A stretch of DNA of 64,000 nucleotides from Akkermansia muciniphila (GTDB lineage Bacteria; Verrucomicrobiota; Verrucomicrobiia; Verrucomicrobiales; Akkermansiaceae). Below are positions 17,773 to 26,608 of this stretch, one piece after another (the stretch's first letter is position 1; each line of letters starts with the position of its first letter). The stretch is from assembly GCA_945890645.1 (NCBI GenBank), contig CAMDCV010000011.1, forward strand, positions 33,833 to 97,832. Reading direction: 5' to 3'. The notes beneath the pieces were generated by a model. The model saw only the letters and a list, made by a program, of their open reading frames with translations, did not search any database and was not told the origin of the DNA. Position numbers and translations under genes: made by a program.

Positions 17773-19566
17773 ATGTCACCCGCCTGGTATCTTCTTCTCC
17801 TTCCACTGCTCGTCGCGGCAGTGAATTATTTGCTATTCTCCAAGCAGCACTCTATCGCCGCATTGATTTCCACCGCTTCTGCAGTGGTGACGTTTGTGCT
17901 CGCAGTCACGCTGTTGGGGAGCACTGCGAGCCCTGATTCCTATACTTGGATTTCTGCAGGCCCATGGAAATTAGACATCGGCATCAAGCTCGATCCACTC
18001 TCGACAGGCATGATGATCGTCGTCACGGGCGTCGGCATGTTGGTGCATATTTTCTCTCTCGCCTACATGAAGGAAGACAGTGCAAAAGCCCGCTATTTCA
18101 CGGGCTTGTCGCTGTTCATGTTCTCGATGACAGGCATCGTGCTCGCGAACAATTTCATCATGACCTTTATCTTCTGGGAGTTGGTCGGACTGAGCTCCTA
18201 CCTACTGATTGGTCACTGGTATCAAAAAGATTCCGCTGCTGATGCCTCGAAAAAAGCGTTCCTCACGAACCGCATTGGCGACTTCGGTTTCATGATCGGA
18301 ATTCTACTGCTGTGGAATATCACTGGCACATTCACTTTTGGTGACATGAAGCTTCCCGCTGGTCTTGACACCGGCATTATCTCCGCCGCTGTGCTCTGCA
18401 TTTTCTGCGGTGCCATTGGTAAATCAGCACAGTTACCCCTCCACGTTTGGTTGCCTGATGCGATGGAAGGTCCGACTCCCGTTTCCGCTCTGATCCATGC
18501 CGCGACCATGGTGGCGGCGGGTGTTTACATGCTCTTCCGCCTTCAGATGTCCCTCGGCTTCGAAGTTTTCCAAGGTTTACAGGCGAGCACTGTGATCGCT
18601 TGGACCGGCGGCATTACTTCTCTTTTGGCAGCGTTGATGGCCATCCAGCAAAATGACATCAAACGTGTGCTCGCCTATTCCACTCTCTCGCAACTCGGTT
18701 ACATGGTAATGGCCGTGGGCTTCGTGGCAGGCGATGCGGGCATGTTCCACCTTTTCACTCACGCGTGGTTCAAAGCGTTGCTTTTCCTCGGATCCGGCGC
18801 GGTGATTTACGCTTGCCACCACGAACAGGACATTTGGAAAATGGGTGGCTTGCTGAAGAAAATGCCGATCACGGGTTTCACGTTCCTTATCGGATTCCTT
18901 GCACTGATCGCTGTTCCTGGAACATCTGGCTTCTTCTCCAAGGAATTGATTCTCGAAGCCGCGCATAAGGCAGAATCGCCCCTCTTCTGGATCGCTGCTT
19001 TTGTCGCTTTGCTCACTCCTTTTTACATGACTCGTTTGTTCGTTGTCGCCTTCCTAGGCAAGACGAAATCTGATAATGCCGATCACGCTCATGAAGTGGG
19101 ACCACTGATGTGGGGGCCGCTCGCATTGCTTGCCGTGATGGGGCTGATCGCAGGCTATCCATTCATCAATAAGCTCGCTCCTGCGCTACCGGATCATGCG
19201 GGTGAGTTCCACTTCGGGTTTGTCGCCATCGTGTCACTTGTCGCGCTAATCGGCGGTAGTATCGGTGGCTTCCTTCTCTACAATGGAAAGGAGAAAGACC
19301 CGCTCTCGATCCCCCTGCTACAGAACCGTTTCTACATTGATCGCCTCTACGACAATGTCATCGTGAAATACTTTCAGGATGCCTTTGCCGCGATCGTTCA
19401 TTTCTTTGATGAGCTTTTCATCAATGGATTGTTCGTCGGTGGTGTCTCGCGTGGTGCCCAAGGTCTCGGCTTGCTGATCCGCCGCATGCAGTCGGGCAAT
19501 TTACAAACTTACGCCGCCTTCCTCGGTGCGGGTGTGTTGTTGGTCATCTACTTGGTCGTGTTCTGA
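17773..19566 (+). CDS. nuoL: NADH-quinone oxidoreductase subunit L
   Basis: 597 residues; the distal antiporter-like subunit. Typical segments are FIFWELVGLSSYLLIGHWY with the key Glu, AFLTNRIGDFGFMIGILLLW, GKSAQLPLHVWLPDAMEGPTPVSALIHAATMVAAGVYM with the conserved Lys and His residues, and DIKRVLAYSTLSQLGYM. The C-terminal third contains the lateral helix region and a final helix (AAFLGAGVLLVIYLVVF). Somewhat shorter than the E. coli protein (613) but complete. It is followed 22 bp later by nuoM. Confidence 0.95.
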   Translation: MSPAWYLLLLPLLVAAVNYLLFSKQHSIAALISTASAVVTFVLAVTLLGSTASPDSYTWISAGPWKLDIGIKLDPLSTGMMIVVTGVGMLVHIFSLAYMKEDSAKARYFTGLSLFMFSMTGIVLANNFIMTFIFWELVGLSSYLLIGHWYQKDSAADASKKAFLTNRIGDFGFMIGILLLWNITGTFTFGDMKLPAGLDTGIISAAVLCIFCGAIGKSAQLPLHVWLPDAMEGPTPVSALIHAATMVAAGVYMLFRLQMSLGFEVFQGLQASTVIAWTGGITSLLAALMAIQQNDIKRVLAYSTLSQLGYMVMAVGFVAGDAGMFHLFTHAWFKALLFLGSGAVIYACHHEQDIWKMGGLLKKMPITGFTFLIGFLALIAVPGTSGFFSKELILEAAHKAESPLFWIAAFVALLTPFYMTRLFVVAFLGKTKSDNADHAHEVGPLMWGPLALLAVMGLIAGYPFINKLAPALPDHAGEFHFGFVAIVSLVALIGGSIGGFLLYNGKEKDPLSIPLLQNRFYIDRLYDNVIVKYFQDAFAAIVHFFDELFINGLFVGGVSRGAQGLGLLIRRMQSGNLQTYAAFLGAGVLLVIYLVVF

Positions 19567-19588
19567 TTTTCTCTAACGCATTTTTTCC

Positions 19589-21049
19589 ATGTCCTCATTT
19601 CTTTTCTTAATCCCCTTCCTTGCCGCGATCGCCATTATCTTTGGCGCGCCCGCTCGATTGACCGCGCGCGGTGCTGCCATCGCCACGTTTTTGTTAGGGC
19701 TATTCGCTGCCGCCACCTTCAGGAATGCAGATCTTTGGTCTTATACAGTTTCCGCATTGGCCATCCCCTCGCTCGATATTGCTTTCGGTTTTCTCAACGG
19801 CACTTCTGCTGTAATGGTGGCCTTGGCCGTGATCGTATTGCTGGCGGCTGTCTTCACCGGTAAGGCTCCGGAAGGTCGTGATAAATTGTATTTCGCTTCC
19901 AGTCTTTTGATCGGTGCGGGTGCCATCGGCGCTTTTGTTTCGACTAATTTGTTTTTCTTCTATGCCTTCCACGAACTCGCGTTGATCCCGACCTTCCTGA
20001 TGATCGGATTGTTAGGGCGCGGTAGCCGCAAGGAGATCGCCTGGAAAATCACCATCTATCTTGGAGTTGGCTCGCTGATCCTACTTGCCGGTCTTGTTTG
20101 GCTTGCAAGTGAAGCAGGCACTTACAACATAATCGCGATGCTCGAAGCGCAGAAAGCGGGAACCTTGCAGATCGATCCCACCACGCAGAAATCCATCGCC
20201 GCATTGCTCATCGTCGGCTTCGGCACTTTGGTCTCGCTGTTCCCCTTCCACTCCTGGGCCGCGCCCGCTTATGCCAGTGCTCCAGCTCCGACAGCCATGC
20301 TGCACGCCGGTGTGTTGAAAAAATTCGGCCTCTATGGTTTGATGCAACTCGCTGTGCCATTGCTGCCTATCGGTATGAATGCATGGCTGACTCCTTTGCT
20401 GGTGTTGCTACTCGGTAACATTCTCTGGGTCGGATTGGTGACGATCAATCAAAAGCGCCTCGACTCGATGCTCGGACATTCTTCGGTGATGCACATGGGC
20501 TACATTTTCCTAGCCCTCGCGGCAGTTGTGGCATCGAATGCCGCAGGAAAAACAAATGACTTCGGCATCCCTGCCGCGACGGTGCTGATGTTTGCCCACG
20601 GCATTTCCATCGCGATGCTTTTCGGCCTCGCGGATCGTATCGAACGCAGCACAGGCACACTCGATTTCAGTGATCTGGGCGGACTCGCAAAGCCTGCTCC
20701 GATTCTGGCATTCTTATTCGGTATCGCTGGCATGGCATCACTGGGACTACCCGGCCTCGCGAACTTCTCTGGTGAAGTAATGGTTTTCCTCGCTGGCTTT
20801 GATGGCCGTGAAGCCACAGCCCCGCTCGGTCCCGTGCAAATCGCGACCATCCTTTCCCTCTGGGGCGTAGTGATCAGTGCGGTCTATGTGCTGCGCGCCT
20901 ACCGCCAAACTTTCCTAGGTCCGACAGTGAACAGCACAGTCAGCGCCACCGATCTCACGATGATGGAAAAAATCCCTGCAATTCTGCTGGCCATCGCACT
21001 GCTTGTGGTGGGCATCTATCCCCGCATCTTGCTGCAACTTCTTTCCTAA
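19589..21049 (+). CDS. nuoM: NADH-quinone oxidoreductase subunit M
   Basis: 486 residues; an antiporter-like membrane subunit. It has FFYAFHELALIPTFLMIGLLGRG (conserved Glu), LFPFHSWAAPAYASAPAPTAMLHAGVLKKFGLYGL (conserved Lys) and LDSMLGHSSVMHMGYIFLAL. NuoM often has HxWLPxAHxxAP here; this protein reads HSWAAPAYASAP, a small divergence. A C-terminal ISAVYVLRAYRQTFLGP segment is normal. The leader TCTCTAACGCATTTTTTCC before its ATG follows the same pyrimidine pattern as its neighbours. Confidence 0.93.
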   Translation: MSSFLFLIPFLAAIAIIFGAPARLTARGAAIATFLLGLFAAATFRNADLWSYTVSALAIPSLDIAFGFLNGTSAVMVALAVIVLLAAVFTGKAPEGRDKLYFASSLLIGAGAIGAFVSTNLFFFYAFHELALIPTFLMIGLLGRGSRKEIAWKITIYLGVGSLILLAGLVWLASEAGTYNIIAMLEAQKAGTLQIDPTTQKSIAALLIVGFGTLVSLFPFHSWAAPAYASAPAPTAMLHAGVLKKFGLYGLMQLAVPLLPIGMNAWLTPLLVLLLGNILWVGLVTINQKRLDSMLGHSSVMHMGYIFLALAAVVASNAAGKTNDFGIPAATVLMFAHGISIAMLFGLADRIERSTGTLDFSDLGGLAKPAPILAFLFGIAGMASLGLPGLANFSGEVMVFLAGFDGREATAPLGPVQIATILSLWGVVISAVYVLRAYRQTFLGPTVNSTVSATDLTMMEKIPAILLAIALLVVGIYPRILLQLLS

Positions 21050-21067
21050 CGCATCAACCTTTTTCCT

Positions 21068-22540
21068 ATGCCCGCTTATTATTTAGAAGCTCTTACCGTT
21101 ACACTCGGCATCGTCCTGCTGGTCGCCGAAGCCTTTGTGCCGGGTAAACAAAAATCTTGGGTCGGACTCGCTGCCATCGTAGGTCTGCTCGGTGTGCTCG
21201 GCCTAACGATCTGGGCCATTGGTCCTGACCAAGCCACTGAAGCCAAACCATGGACCAAGTTTGCGCTGTGGAATCTTTACAAGTTCGATGCTACCGCACG
21301 CTTCTATAAGATCCTGGCGCTTGTCTGTGCCATCTTCGTGCTGATCCTCGCCATTGACTACCGCTCTATCCTCTCGCGCTACACGGGAGAAACCAACGAC
21401 GAAAACGGCACCGCGGAATATTATTCCCTGATCGTCATCGCTACATCTGCCATGATGTGGATGGCATCGGCAAAAAATCTTTCGATGCTTTTCGTTTCGT
21501 TAGAGCTGCTTACGGTCACCTTCTACATTCTGGTGGCATTTATGAAACGTAACGTCGGCTCTCTAGAAGCGGGTGTAAAGTATCTCATCCTCGGTGCGCT
21601 ATCGACAGGCTTTTTGGTATATGGCATGGCATGGATCTACGGTGCCACGGGCTCGCTCAGTTTGGATATCATCACCATCGCCGCGAATACATCTGCACCA
21701 ACCACACCACTGCTATTTGGTATCGCGTTGATGATCATCGCGCTTGGTTTCAAAGTCGGCGCCGCGCCGATGCATTTCTGGATTCCCGATGTTTATCAAG
21801 GTGCCCCTACCCCGACCACTGCGTTTCTCTCCATCGGTTCAAAAGGTGCAGGTTTTATGGCGCTAATGACCGTGATGGCACCGTTCGCCGCAAGCCCTTA
21901 TGCCGCAAAACTCTATGGCGTGCTCGCGATCCTTGCTTGTATCACGTTGATCGTCGGTAACTTCGGAGCGATTCCGCAAAACAATTTCAAGCGCCTGCTT
22001 GCCTATTCCTCCATCGCTAATGCGGGCTTCCTCTTGCTTGCGGTTGCTGCGAATCGCGATGGCGCGACGAGCCTATCGTCGCCGCAGTTGGTGGGCTTCT
22101 ACCTAGCGAGCTACTTGTTGATGACAATGGCTGCCTTTTTCATCCTCAGCATCCTGCGCGTGCAGTGTGGCAGCGACAACATCGATGCCCTCGACGGTCT
22201 CTCGAAACGCAATCCCATCCTCGCCGTCGCCGTGACAATCATCATGGCCTCGCTCGCAGGTGTGCCGCTGACCGTGGGATTTGTCGGCAAGTTCTTCGTT
22301 TTCCGCGCAGCGATGGAAGCGGGTATGGTCGTACCGGTGGTGATCGCCGCCATCACTGCCGCTGCTGGATTTTACTACTACTTCAAAATCCTCCGCGCCG
22401 TTTGGTGGAATGCCCCCAACCACAAAGAGGCGATTCCGCTGGATGGTTCTTCCATTTTCACTTTCGCCCTTACCTTCCTCACCATCGCGATCCTAGTTTT
22501 CGGCCTGTGGCCGCAACCGCTGATGAATTTGATTAGATAA
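21068..22540 (+). CDS. nuoN: NADH-quinone oxidoreductase subunit N
   Basis: 490 residues, 13-14 membrane helices. Typical motifs are LFVSLELLTVTFYILVAFMKR with the conserved Glu, ALGFKVGAAPMHFWIPDVYQGAPTPTTAFLS, and NFKRLLAYSSIANAGFLLLA. It ends the first complex I block. The next complex I gene, nuoD, comes only after a VapBC pair, so the block is interrupted here. Confidence 0.94.
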   Translation: MPAYYLEALTVTLGIVLLVAEAFVPGKQKSWVGLAAIVGLLGVLGLTIWAIGPDQATEAKPWTKFALWNLYKFDATARFYKILALVCAIFVLILAIDYRSILSRYTGETNDENGTAEYYSLIVIATSAMMWMASAKNLSMLFVSLELLTVTFYILVAFMKRNVGSLEAGVKYLILGALSTGFLVYGMAWIYGATGSLSLDIITIAANTSAPTTPLLFGIALMIIALGFKVGAAPMHFWIPDVYQGAPTPTTAFLSIGSKGAGFMALMTVMAPFAASPYAAKLYGVLAILACITLIVGNFGAIPQNNFKRLLAYSSIANAGFLLLAVAANRDGATSLSSPQLVGFYLASYLLMTMAAFFILSILRVQCGSDNIDALDGLSKRNPILAVAVTIIMASLAGVPLTVGFVGKFFVFRAAMEAGMVVPVVIAAITAAAGFYYYFKILRAVWWNAPNHKEAIPLDGSSIFTFALTFLTIAILVFGLWPQPLMNLIR

Positions 22541-22558
22541 TAGATGTATGATTTTTCG

Positions 22559-22587
22559 TTGACAAAAATCAGATAAAGTATTATTTT
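22559..22587 (+). promoter_or_regulatory. Promoter of the VapBC pair inside the nuo run
   Basis: Consensus TTGACA (22559-22564) and TATTTT (22582-22587) with a 17-bp spacer. The predicted start falls at or next to the ATG at 22594, so the antitoxin message may be leaderless. The AT-rich 53-bp gap contrasts with the neighbouring nuo spacers. Confidence 0.55.
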
Positions 22588-22593
22588 TTTCGC

Positions 22594-22800
22594 ATGAAAA
22601 TCACAATCGACATCGATGACAACTTATTGCAAGACGCTATGAAATTGACCGGCGAGCGCAAGAAAGGCCCTGCCGTCGTCAAGGCCGCCGCGGAGTTTGT
22701 GAAGCGCGAGATGTGCAAAAAATTCGGCCACCTATTGCGCGAGGGGGAGTTTGGTGACTATCCCCTCACTAACGCAGAAATTGAGGCCCTAGACCGATAA
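22594..22800 (+). CDS. vapB: VapB-family antitoxin
   Basis: 68 residues. MKITIDIDDNLLQDAMKLTG at the start is the beta-strand and first helix of the small VapB/MazE-like DNA-binding antitoxins (VapB family 2 type), followed by a KKGPAVVKAAAEFVKRE helix. The C-terminal tail LREGEFGDYPLTNAEIEALDR is the part expected to wrap the toxin. The toxin gene follows after 2 bp. It would neutralise VapC and repress its own promoter. The pair sits between nuoN and nuoD on the same strand and has its own promoter-like sequence. Confidence 0.8.
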   Translation: MKITIDIDDNLLQDAMKLTGERKKGPAVVKAAAEFVKREMCKKFGHLLREGEFGDYPLTNAEIEALDR

Positions 22801-22802
22801 TT

Positions 22803-23231
22803 ATGGTATTAGTCGATACAAGTGTGTGGATTGAGATGCATCGTCGCGATGGCCGCGACGATGTAAAACTCGGTTTGCAAGGACTACTCGATGCCTATGA
22901 GGCAACCATCTGCGGACCAGTGGAAATGGAATTTCTCGGCGGAGCCCGACCACATGAACGCGAGCGCTTGCAGGCTTGGTGCAATGTTTTACCTTACCTC
23001 CGAAATGATCAAACACTTTGGCGAAAAGCGGCAGTCAATTTTTCTCTCCTGCTCGCAAAAGGCATCCACATGCCGTGGAATGATGTGCTCATCGCCACTC
23101 TCAGCCAGGAAGCTCAATGCCGCATCTACGCCTGCGACAAACACTTTGAACTGATGGCTCCCGTGCTGAATCTATTCCTTTACAATCCCGGCTACCTCGG
23201 CATGTATGTCGATGAAAATGGTACGTTCTAA
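22803..23231 (+). CDS. vapC: PIN-domain toxin VapC
   Basis: 142 residues. PIN-domain acidic residues are present in order: Asp in MVLVDTSVWIE, Glu in CGPVEMEFLGG, Asp in MPWNDVLIATL, and Asp in YACDKHFELM. VapC toxins are Mg-dependent RNases, commonly cutting initiator tRNA or 23S rRNA. It is translated right after VapB. All four catalytic positions look intact, so the pair is likely active. Read-through from nuoN could also drive it. Confidence 0.85.
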   Translation: MVLVDTSVWIEMHRRDGRDDVKLGLQGLLDAYEATICGPVEMEFLGGARPHERERLQAWCNVLPYLRNDQTLWRKAAVNFSLLLAKGIHMPWNDVLIATLSQEAQCRIYACDKHFELMAPVLNLFLYNPGYLGMYVDENGTF

Positions 23232-23264
23232 CACCTCCAATTTTTCCTCATCAATTCTTTTTTA

Positions 23265-24515
23265 ATGAAAACAACTTACGAAGCTCCCGATACCATCGCT
23301 AAAGCCAGCCGCGGTCACGATGACTACAATGCCGAGGCTCACGATCTGCACGGCGAGCGCATGACCCTCAACATGGGTCCATCACACCCGGCGACCCACG
23401 GCGTGCTGCGTTTGATTCTCGAGCTCGATGGCGAGACGATCATCAGCGCCGATCCGGACGTCGGCTTCCTCCATCGCGGCGATGAAAAGATCGCCGAGAA
23501 CATGCACTACAATCAGTTCATACCCTACACCGACCGCCTCGACTACCTCGCTCCCCTCGCGAACAACGTCGCTTACGCCTGTGCAGTGGAAAAACTCATG
23601 GGCTGGGAGTTACCACCACGCGGTCAGGCCTTGCGCGTGCTCTGCTGCGAACTCGCACGCATTTCCGCCCACATGCTAGGAGTCGGGGTTTGCGCGATGG
23701 ATGTCGGTGCGATGACTGTCTTCCTCTACACCTTCACGGAACGTGAAAAAGTTTATAACCTCTGCGAGCAACTCACCGGCGCTCGCTTCACCACTTCTTA
23801 CACCCGCGTCGGCGGACAGCTCCGCGACATGCCCGCTGGCTTCGAAAAAGCCGTGCGCACTTTCCTCGATGAATGCACCATCACTATCGATGAAATTGGC
23901 AAGTTGCTCGACAAGAACAAAATCTTCATCGACCGCATGGCTGATGTCGGCGTGATTTCGCGCGAGGAAGCGATTTCCTGGGGTATGACCGGTCCAAACC
24001 TAAGAGCATCCGGCGTGAGCCGCGACCTGCGCAAAGATCGTCCTTACCTCGGCTACGAAAAATACGAGTTCGATATACCAATTGCAGACGAAGGTGACTG
24101 CTACTCTCGCTATCAAATTCGTATGGAAGAAATGCGCCAATCGATTAAAATCTGCCGACAGGTGCTCGATACCATGCCCGATGGCCCGATCAATCTCGCT
24201 GATAGTAAATCGATGCTTCCCGACAAGGAGCGCGTGCTGATGTCGATGGAAGAACTCATCCACCACTTCATCGTCTCCACCCAAGGCATCAATGCCCCTG
24301 CAGGCGAAGTCTATTTCGGTCACGAAAATCCCAAAGGCGAGCTAGGCTTTTACATTAACTCCACTGGTGGGGGCGTGCCGCATCGCTTGAAAATTCGCAG
24401 CCCCTCCTTCTGCAATCTCGCCATCGTATCGAAACTCCTCCCGGGTCATATGGTTTCCGATATTCCTGCCATCCTCGGCTCGCTCGACTTCGTCATGGGC
24501 GAATGCGACCGTTAA
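23265..24515 (+). CDS. nuoD: NADH-quinone oxidoreductase subunit D
   Basis: 416 residues; the 49-kDa-type subunit that forms the quinone-binding cavity. Signatures are MTLNMGPSHPATHGVLRL, DVGFLHRGDEKIAENMHYNQFIPYTDRLDYLAP, and the C-terminal GSLDFVMGECDR. An N-terminal extension of about 30 residues (with RGHDDYNAEAHDLHGE) precedes the fold. Its position after a toxin-antitoxin pair rather than after nuoC is unusual; nuoC is absent from the window. The 33-bp spacer is pyrimidine- and AT-rich with no Shine-Dalgarno sequence. Confidence 0.94.
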   Translation: MKTTYEAPDTIAKASRGHDDYNAEAHDLHGERMTLNMGPSHPATHGVLRLILELDGETIISADPDVGFLHRGDEKIAENMHYNQFIPYTDRLDYLAPLANNVAYACAVEKLMGWELPPRGQALRVLCCELARISAHMLGVGVCAMDVGAMTVFLYTFTEREKVYNLCEQLTGARFTTSYTRVGGQLRDMPAGFEKAVRTFLDECTITIDEIGKLLDKNKIFIDRMADVGVISREEAISWGMTGPNLRASGVSRDLRKDRPYLGYEKYEFDIPIADEGDCYSRYQIRMEEMRQSIKICRQVLDTMPDGPINLADSKSMLPDKERVLMSMEELIHHFIVSTQGINAPAGEVYFGHENPKGELGFYINSTGGGVPHRLKIRSPSFCNLAIVSKLLPGHMVSDIPAILGSLDFVMGECDR

Positions 24516-24567
24516 TTTTCCTGCCTGCCTCACTGCCTTACTTTAACAATCAAAACAAAACAAAATC

Positions 24568-25251
24568 ATGAAAATGACCCTCCTCCTCACCGCATTATTC
24601 ACCTCGTTCTGCTTTGGCGCCTATGAAAACTGGACCAGCAAGGACGGACGCACGGCTCAGTTTGAGCTGATCAAAACCACTGGCGAAGGCGATGCTCTCA
24701 CCGGCGAGTTCCGCATGAAAAACGGCAAAACCGTTTCCATCAAAGCAGTCGACCTCGACGAAGCAGGTGCAACCAAACTCAAAGAAGCAGCGGCCCAAGT
24801 CGCGAAAGCAGCAGAACCACAAGGACCAGCTTCAGTATTCGATGCCATTTTGGACGGCAATTTGGTCAAGCTCGATGGCAAAAAACTTGCTAAGTGCAAA
24901 GACGCTACGAAGCCTACCAAATACTACATTTTTTACTACACGGCATCTTGGTGCCCACCTTGCCAAGCATTCACGCCCTCATTGGTGAAGTTTTATGAAG
25001 ACAACAAAGCTGACAATCCAACTTTTGAGCTTGTGCTGATCTCCAGTGACAACGACGAGGGCGATATGGAAAAATACGCTACCGATAAAAAAATGCCTTG
25101 GCCGCAATTGAGCCTCGGCGACGTTGGTAAATTCTCCAAAAAATTCGACCACGGTGTGTCCGGCATTCCCAGCGTCGTAGTTTGTGATTTGGAAGGTAAG
25201 ATTGTAGCAAAAACTCGTGACCTCAACGAACTCAAAAAACTTGTCAAGTAA
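24568..25251 (+). CDS. Secreted SHD1-like plus thioredoxin-fold protein
   Basis: 227 residues. A signal peptide (MKMTLLLTALFTSFCFGA) is followed by an SHD1-like segment at residues about 20-70, YENWTSKDGRTAQFELIKTT...MKNGKTVSIKAVDLDEAG, common in Verrucomicrobia and Planctomycetes. A thioredoxin-like domain follows with the active site WCPPC at residues 128-132, FELVLISSDNDEGDMEKYA and the cis-Pro loop GIPSVVV. This is the nucleoredoxin/TlpA-like type, so it is a likely thiol-disulfide oxidoreductase of the periplasm. It lies between nuoD and nuoE, perhaps as a redox helper, but no established complex I role exists for it. Confidence 0.8.
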   Translation: MKMTLLLTALFTSFCFGAYENWTSKDGRTAQFELIKTTGEGDALTGEFRMKNGKTVSIKAVDLDEAGATKLKEAAAQVAKAAEPQGPASVFDAILDGNLVKLDGKKLAKCKDATKPTKYYIFYYTASWCPPCQAFTPSLVKFYEDNKADNPTFELVLISSDNDEGDMEKYATDKKMPWPQLSLGDVGKFSKKFDHGVSGIPSVVVCDLEGKIVAKTRDLNELKKLVK

Positions 25252-25261
25252 CCACTCACGC

Positions 25262-25828
25262 ATGTCCATCCTCGATCAAAACATCGCCTCGGAAGAAACC
25301 CCTGGTACAAAGCATTTCACGCCCTTCGCCGTCACCCCAGAACTGGAGGCGGAGGCTGCGAAACGCCTTGCTCAATTTCCGGATAACCAAAAGCGTTCGG
25401 CGGTACTGCCTTTGCTCCACTATGTGCAACACCATCACGGCTTTATTTCCGCGGCGGCGATCGACTGGGTGGGCACCCGCATTGGCATCGAGCCGATTAA
25501 GGTGCTTGAAGTGGTCACGTTTTACCCGGGGTTCCGTCAATCGGCTCCGGGGAAATTTCACATCCGCGTCTGCCGTACCCTCTCGTGCGCGATGGGCGGA
25601 TCCTACGAATTAATGGATAGACTCTGCGAACTCACGGGAATCGACCGCTCACACGCCGATTCGCACCATCACCCCATCAGCGTCTCTCCTTGTGGTGGTT
25701 TTTCGGTTGAGTTTGCCGAGTGCCTTGCCTCGTGCGGTACGGCCCCTGTTTGCTTAATCAATGATGATTTCCATGAGGGTGTTAGCCCAGAAAAAGCACA
25801 AGACTTGCTGAAAAAGTATTCCTCTTAA
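25262..25828 (+). CDS. nuoE: NADH-quinone oxidoreductase subunit E
   Basis: 188 residues from the ATG at 25262. A longer frame starts at 25217, inside the thioredoxin gene, and is unlikely. The thioredoxin-like 2Fe-2S domain carries Cys ligands in CRTLSCAMGG and in SPCGGFSVEFAECLASCGTAPVC; the four canonical cysteines of the N1a cluster are there. The N-terminal helical part with LPLLHYVQHHHGFISAAAIDWV matches NuoE. It pairs with NuoF in the NADH-oxidising module, but here a toxin-antitoxin pair separates the two genes. Confidence 0.93.
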   Translation: MSILDQNIASEETPGTKHFTPFAVTPELEAEAAKRLAQFPDNQKRSAVLPLLHYVQHHHGFISAAAIDWVGTRIGIEPIKVLEVVTFYPGFRQSAPGKFHIRVCRTLSCAMGGSYELMDRLCELTGIDRSHADSHHHPISVSPCGGFSVEFAECLASCGTAPVCLINDDFHEGVSPEKAQDLLKKYSS

Positions 25829-25871
25829 GCTTTTTTGTTGACTTCACGCCTCGTTACCACACGATTACCAC

Positions 25872-26153
25872 ATGAGTTACTCCCTAACAAGAACGAGCAT
25901 GGCGTTAGACGCTTGGACCATCCAGGCTCTGAAGGAATTGAGTGAAAAATGGAGCATCTCGAAAGCCGAGGTGATTCGCCGCGCTGTGCGTCAACTGAAA
26001 GAAAAAGCTGATCAAGAAGAGCCGACCATGGATCCCCTTCAGGCTCTAACTTGGCTTCAACAAGGCGGTGGCCTCGTGGCTGAGGATGCCGAGAAATTTC
26101 GTGCTGAGGTGAAAGCCGAGCGAGAAGAACGCAAATACTGGTGGGAATCGTGA
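25872..26153 (+). CDS. Ribbon-helix-helix antitoxin
   Basis: 93 residues. An N-terminal RHH-like unit reads TRTSMALDAWTIQALKELSEKWSISKAEVIRRAVRQLKEKAD, as in CopG/MetJ-type antitoxins. The acidic tail WLQQGGGLVAEDAEKFRAEVKAEREERKYWWES would bind the toxin. Its stop overlaps the toxin start in GTGA form. A TTGACT hexamer lies about 30 bp upstream of the ATG, as at the first pair. It should repress its own operon and neutralise the PIN toxin. Confidence 0.75.
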   Translation: MSYSLTRTSMALDAWTIQALKELSEKWSISKAEVIRRAVRQLKEKADQEEPTMDPLQALTWLQQGGGLVAEDAEKFRAEVKAEREERKYWWES

Positions 26154-26542
26154 TACATTTAGACACCAACCTTTTGATCGACCTAGTCACCAGCCATTCG
26201 GCGCAGGTGGAAATGGTTCGCTGGTGGTTGAAAAAAAAGGTGCCCCTTGCGGCATCAGCCGTCACTTGGTCGGAGTTCTGCAATGGGCCACATTCCAAAG
26301 AGCAAAAGGACGCCATTCATGCGATTCTCCGTGGCGGCATCCATCCCTTCACGGAAGACCAAGCGGAATTTGCCTCTCGTCTGTTTCATAAAACCGGCCG
26401 CAAACGCGGTTCACATACGGATTGTATGATCGCGGCTGCCGCTTTTTGCACCCGCCAATCCATCGCTACACGCAATTGCAAAGACTTTGAACGCTTTGTA
26501 CCTTACGGCGTCACACTCATCAAAGTCCCGACACTCTCCTAA
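26150..26542 (+). CDS. PIN-domain toxin, VapC type
   Basis: 130 residues from the GTG at 26150, which overlaps the antitoxin stop; a GTG three codons upstream is possible. PIN residues are in place: Asp in VIHLDTNLLIDL, Glu in VTWSEFCNGP, Asp in HTDCMIAAAAF, and Asp in TRNCKDFERF. It is a likely Mg-dependent RNase. It is the second PIN toxin inside the complex I gene run and differs clearly in sequence from the first, so it is not a recent duplication. Confidence 0.82.
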   Translation: MIHLDTNLLIDLVTSHSAQVEMVRWWLKKKVPLAASAVTWSEFCNGPHSKEQKDAIHAILRGGIHPFTEDQAEFASRLFHKTGRKRGSHTDCMIAAAAFCTRQSIATRNCKDFERFVPYGVTLIKVPTLS

Positions 26543-26553
26543 CATTTCTATCT

Positions 26554-26606
26554 TTCAGACCTTCCCGACCTCCGACCTCCGACCTTCGACCTTCGACCTT
26601 CAGACC
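26554..26606. repeat. Tandem 7-bp repeat just before nuoF
   Basis: About six to seven units of a degenerate heptamer (CCGACCT, TCGACCT and related forms) run from the toxin 3' side to two bases before the nuoF ATG. The array fills the place where a ribosome-binding site should be. It is probably transcribed as the nuoF leader. Unit number could vary by replication slippage. Confidence 0.7.
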
Positions 26607-26608
26607 CT

